Of a stretch of 6,646 bases of DNA, positions 4,972 through 6,646 are shown piece after piece. How positions within the stretch are numbered: the first letter of the stretch is position 1; every line of letters begins with the position of its first letter. The notes under the pieces were generated by a model. It made no database searches. It was not told the origin of the DNA and saw nothing but the letters and a program-made list of their open reading frames with translations. Position numbers and translations under genes: made by a program. Origin of the DNA: Thaumarchaeota archaeon S13 (GTDB lineage Archaea; Thermoproteota; Nitrososphaeria; Nitrososphaerales; Nitrosopumilaceae). The DNA lies in the NCBI GenBank assembly GCA_003724275.1, contig RHFA01000150.1:1-6646 (forward strand), given 5' to 3'.

Positions 4972-5807
4972 CACGCGCTCCCCTCCGCGGGCCGCGCGGC
5001 ATCGCCGGCTAGCACGCCCTCGTCGGTCTCCTCGACGGCGTCGGCGGCGGCCGAGTCTGCCTTTCCTGGCTCTGGCCCTCCCGCCTTGCCGGCCCCGGCC
5101 TTTTCGGCTCCTGCCTTTTCGGCCCCCTCCGAGCCGGCGCTCCTGGCCTCCTTGGGGTCGACGGGCCTCTCCTCGGCCCTCTCTATCCTGACCCTCTGCC
5201 TCTTTGCCCTCGGCGCCCTCATCTCAAAGCTCTCCCTGGCGCGGTACTCTTCCTCCTTTGCTATGCGTATGCGTATGCCGATGAGGCCCATGGGCGTCTC
5301 GACATGGACAATGTCCTCCTCGACGACGGCGTCCGCAAAGGCGCCGGCGCGCGGGAGGACGCCTATGGTCCGCTTTTCAAATGCCGAGCGGTCGCCGCGC
5401 AGCTTGCCTGACGCCGTGATCTGGACGCCCTTTGCGCCGCCGGCCATGACCTGCCGCATCGTCCACATGACGGCGCGGCGGAACGCCGTGCCGCGCTTTA
5501 TGTGCGAGGCGACCCTGTTGCACATGACCGTCGGGGAGAGCTCGGGCTTTGTGTTCTCCTTGACGGATATGCGCGGCTCCTTGTAGCCGAACTTTGTCGC
5601 AATGTCGTCAGTCAGCCTGCGTATCCCCTCGCCCTTGCGCCCGATGACGAGGCCAGGCCTCGTCACGTGGACCGTTATCGTCGTGCCCGTGGGCCGCGCC
5701 TCGACGTCGGCGCCGGAAAACCCCGCGTCGCCAATCTCCTCGCGCAGGTAGGACATTAGCTGGAGCGAGTTATAGTTGTCGCGTATGGCAGTTTTCGTCG
5801 AGGACAT
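4971..5807 (-). CDS. rps3: 30S ribosomal protein S3 (uS3) with low-complexity C-terminal tail
   Basis: Small-subunit head protein at the mRNA entry tunnel, with a KH-type RNA-binding domain and probable mRNA-contacting basic residues. It is 278 aa. The KH domain spans about 17-90, with the GxxG loop seen as VIGRKGEGI (54-62). The S3 C-terminal domain follows at about 91-185, with MCNRVASHIKRGTAFRRA, GAKGVQITASGKLRGDRSA and PMGLIGIRIRI. Residues about 212-278 form a tail rich in Ala, Gly, Glu and Lys with EKAG repeats at 230-243 and an acidic end. The core is standard archaeal S3 and the tail is longer than I would expect. ATG 5807 starts one nt after the rpl22 stop, and a strong AGGAGGT lies just upstream. 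The tail stays in frame up to the TGATG junction with rpl29, so it is real coding sequence. Confidence 0.96.
   Translation of the reverse strand: MSSTKTAIRDNYNSLQLMSYLREEIGDAGFSGADVEARPTGTTITVHVTRPGLVIGRKGEGIRRLTDDIATKFGYKEPRISVKENTKPELSPTVMCNRVASHIKRGTAFRRAVMWTMRQVMAGGAKGVQITASGKLRGDRSAFEKRTIGVLPRAGAFADAVVEEDIVHVETPMGLIGIRIRIAKEEEYRARESFEMRAPRAKRQRVRIERAEERPVDPKEARSAGSEGAEKAGAEKAGAGKAGGPEPGKADSAAADAVEETDEGVLAGDAARPAEGSA
4978..4986 (-). promoter_or_regulatory. Shine-Dalgarno-like tract of rpl29
   Basis: GGAGGGGAG on the minus strand, encoded in the end of rps3 (EGS). Its near end lies 6 nt before ATG 4971. It is used here to choose among four candidate starts of rpl29. Confidence 0.6.
5076..5123. 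repeat. Imperfect 15-bp repeats in the rps3 tail
   Basis: The minus strand encodes AEKAG, AEKAG, AGKAGG (uS3 residues 229-244) from near-identical 15-nt units. The repeats are imperfect and in frame. They resemble the low-complexity tract in rpl24 in composition but not in unit length. Confidence 0.65.
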
Positions 5808-5808
5808 T

Positions 5809-6264
5809 CTATACCTCCTGGGCCACGAGCTCGACGTGCGTGAGCGTGTTGTTCTTTGGCGAGGCGCGCCCGAACGCGCGCGGCGTAAACCTCTCTATGA
5901 CCATGCCCTTGTGGACAGTCGCGCCGACGATGCGCAGCCTGTCGAGGTCCATGCCCTTGTACTCGGCGTTTGCCTCGAGGTTGTCAAGCAGGCGCACAAA
6001 CTCGGCGGCGGCCTTGACGGGATAGCGGCCCGCCATGACGCCGGGGTCGGACTTGTGGCCGACCTGGCGCTTGTGGCGGCGCATGGGCACGGCGCGCTCC
6101 TTGCGGATGACCGCCTGCAGGTAGTCGCGCGCGCCCTCGAGCGTGAGCCTGCGGATGCTCACGGCTATCTCCCTGGCGTGCTTGTGCGATATCTGCCGCT
6201 CGCGCATGGCAGCGCGCACGTGGCGCGTGTCGTCGTAGCCCTGGAACGCGTATCCGTAGGCCAT
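5809..6264 (-). CDS. rpl22: 50S ribosomal protein L22 (uL22)
   Basis: Large-subunit protein whose hairpin lines the polypeptide exit tunnel. The 151-aa product is typical of archaea: YGYAFQGYDDTRHVRA, MSHKHARE-like block at 24-31 (read as ISHKHARE), EGARDYLQAVI, the archaeal insert KRQVGHKSDPGVMAGRYPVKAA (69-90), LLDNLEANAEYKGMDLDRL and the C-terminal hairpin block GRASPKNNTLTHVELVAQE. I chose ATG 6264, five nt after the rps19 stop. A GTG at 6273 that overlaps the rps19 stop would add three residues (MIA) and fits archaeal N-termini less well. Just upstream is GTGATC, complementary to the extreme 3' end expected for archaeal 16S rRNA. Confidence 0.95.
   Translation of the reverse strand: MAYGYAFQGYDDTRHVRAAMRERQISHKHAREIAVSIRRLTLEGARDYLQAVIRKERAVPMRRHKRQVGHKSDPGVMAGRYPVKAAAEFVRLLDNLEANAEYKGMDLDRLRIVGATVHKGMVIERFTPRAFGRASPKNNTLTHVELVAQEV
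5813..5819 (-). promoter_or_regulatory. Strong Shine-Dalgarno of rps3
   Basis: Read on the minus strand this is AGGAGGT, the best match in the window to the archaeal anti-Shine-Dalgarno (CACCUCCU). It ends 5 nt before ATG 5807 and lies inside the last codons of rpl22 (QEV, then TAG). It supports the chosen rps3 start and independent ribosome loading on rps3. Confidence 0.8.
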
Positions 6265-6269
6265 GGCGA

Positions 6270-6646
6270 TCACTTGAGCGGCACGTAGAGGCTGGATCTC
6301 GAGGCCCCCACGCCCGGCGCGCCGTGGTTTACGCGCTTGTTGGTTATGACAAACTCGCCTAGGTAGCGGCCGATCATCTCAGGGACGATCGCGACCTCGC
6401 GGAACTCCTTGCCAGAAAAGACGGCGACCCTGGCCCCGACCATGTAGGGGAGCACGACGAGGTCCCTGACGTGCGTCCGTATGGGCCGGCCCTCGCCGCC
6501 GCGCGAGTCCCTGATCTGCCGCGTCAGCCTCCGCTTGCCGTCGCTAAGGCCCCTAGAGAGCGACCTGCGCTGCCTGGCCGTAAAGAGGCCAAACCAGCGC
6601 TCGGCGTCCATGCCCTCTAGGTCCTTGAGGGGGATCCCGCGGTAGT
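6270..6646 (-). CDS. rps19: 30S ribosomal protein S19 (uS19), 5' end outside the window
   Basis: Small-subunit head protein that contacts the A-site region together with uS13. The frame stays open past ATG 6611 to the right edge. The upstream codons read YRGIPLKDLEG, which is the expected archaeal S19 stretch before MDAERWFGLF, so ATG 6611 is an internal methionine and the gene is truncated by the window edge. Visible blocks are TARQRRSLSRGL, then IRTHVRDLVVLPYMVGARVAVFSGKEF and the family signature from VPEMIGRYLGEFVITNKRV into HGAPGVGASRSS, ending YVPLK. About 124 residues are present. The stop precedes rpl22 by five nt. In archaea the gene upstream is usually rpl2, which is not in the window. 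Confidence 0.95.
   Translation of the reverse strand, partial: YRGIPLKDLEGMDAERWFGLFTARQRRSLSRGLSDGKRRLTRQIRDSRGGEGRPIRTHVRDLVVLPYMVGARVAVFSGKEFREVAIVPEMIGRYLGEFVITNKRVNHGAPGVGASRSSLYVPLK

Noticed and set aside
4264..5586. Several plus-strand frames opposite rps17, rnp1, rpl29 and rps3
   Set aside because: All are shadows of well-supported minus-strand genes, with no recognisable motif and Arg/Ser/Pro-biased composition.
6609..6611. ATG 6611 as the start of rps19
   Set aside because: The frame remains open upstream and encodes YRGIPLKDLEG, the expected archaeal S19 sequence. The methionine is internal.
1..6646. tRNA or rRNA genes, CRISPR arrays, insertion sequences, attachment sites
   Set aside because: No cloverleaf-like segment, spaced direct repeats, transposase or terminal inverted repeats were seen. 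Coding sequence fills essentially the whole window.

Overview
The window is a dense archaeal ribosomal-protein cluster, the S10-spc region, read entirely on the minus strand from the right edge to about position 773. One unrelated gene on the plus strand runs in from the left edge and meets it tail to tail. The proteins are archaeal/eukaryotic types: eS4, an RNase P Rpp29 subunit, zinc-binding short uS14, and archaeal uL22/uS19/uS17. From remembered family sequences they look closest to Thaumarchaeota (Nitrososphaerota), for example in uL14, uS8, eS4, uL5 and uL6. G+C is roughly two thirds by eye, which is high for that phylum, so I suspect a GC-rich relative of the Cenarchaeum/Nitrosopumilus or Nitrososphaera lineages. 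I cannot fix the genus from sequence alone.

Layout in transcription order, right to left on the minus strand: rps19 (5' end beyond the window), rpl22, rps3, rpl29, rnp1, rps17, rpl14, rpl24, rps4e, rpl5, rps14, rps8, rpl6. Every junction is very tight, from an 11-nt overlap to a 6-nt gap. Several are ATGA, TTGA, TAATG, TAGTG or TGATG stop/start overlaps with a purine-rich Shine-Dalgarno inside the end of the upstream gene. This indicates one polycistronic message with coupled translation. Its promoter lies outside the window to the right.

The products work together. Most are subunits of the small or large ribosomal subunit; uL22, uL29 and uL24 sit near the peptide exit tunnel, and uS3 near the mRNA entry. 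Rnp1 is the RNase P subunit that is usually carried in this archaeal cluster. The series ends at rpl6, where many archaea continue with rpl32e-rpl19e-rpl18-rps5.

The left 772 bases hold the only unrecognised gene, convergent on rpl6 with its TAG stop directly abutting the rpl6 stop. Its product looks like a winged-helix-like segment followed by a possible degenerate PD-(D/E)XK nuclease-like segment. There is no intergenic stretch over 300 bases. I saw no tRNA, rRNA, CRISPR, insertion sequence or attachment site. Most of the window is ordinary. The items worth a second look are the convergent unknown gene, the long Ala/Glu/Lys/Gly tails on uL24 and uS3, the missing Cys/His motif in uS17, and the unusual start codons.
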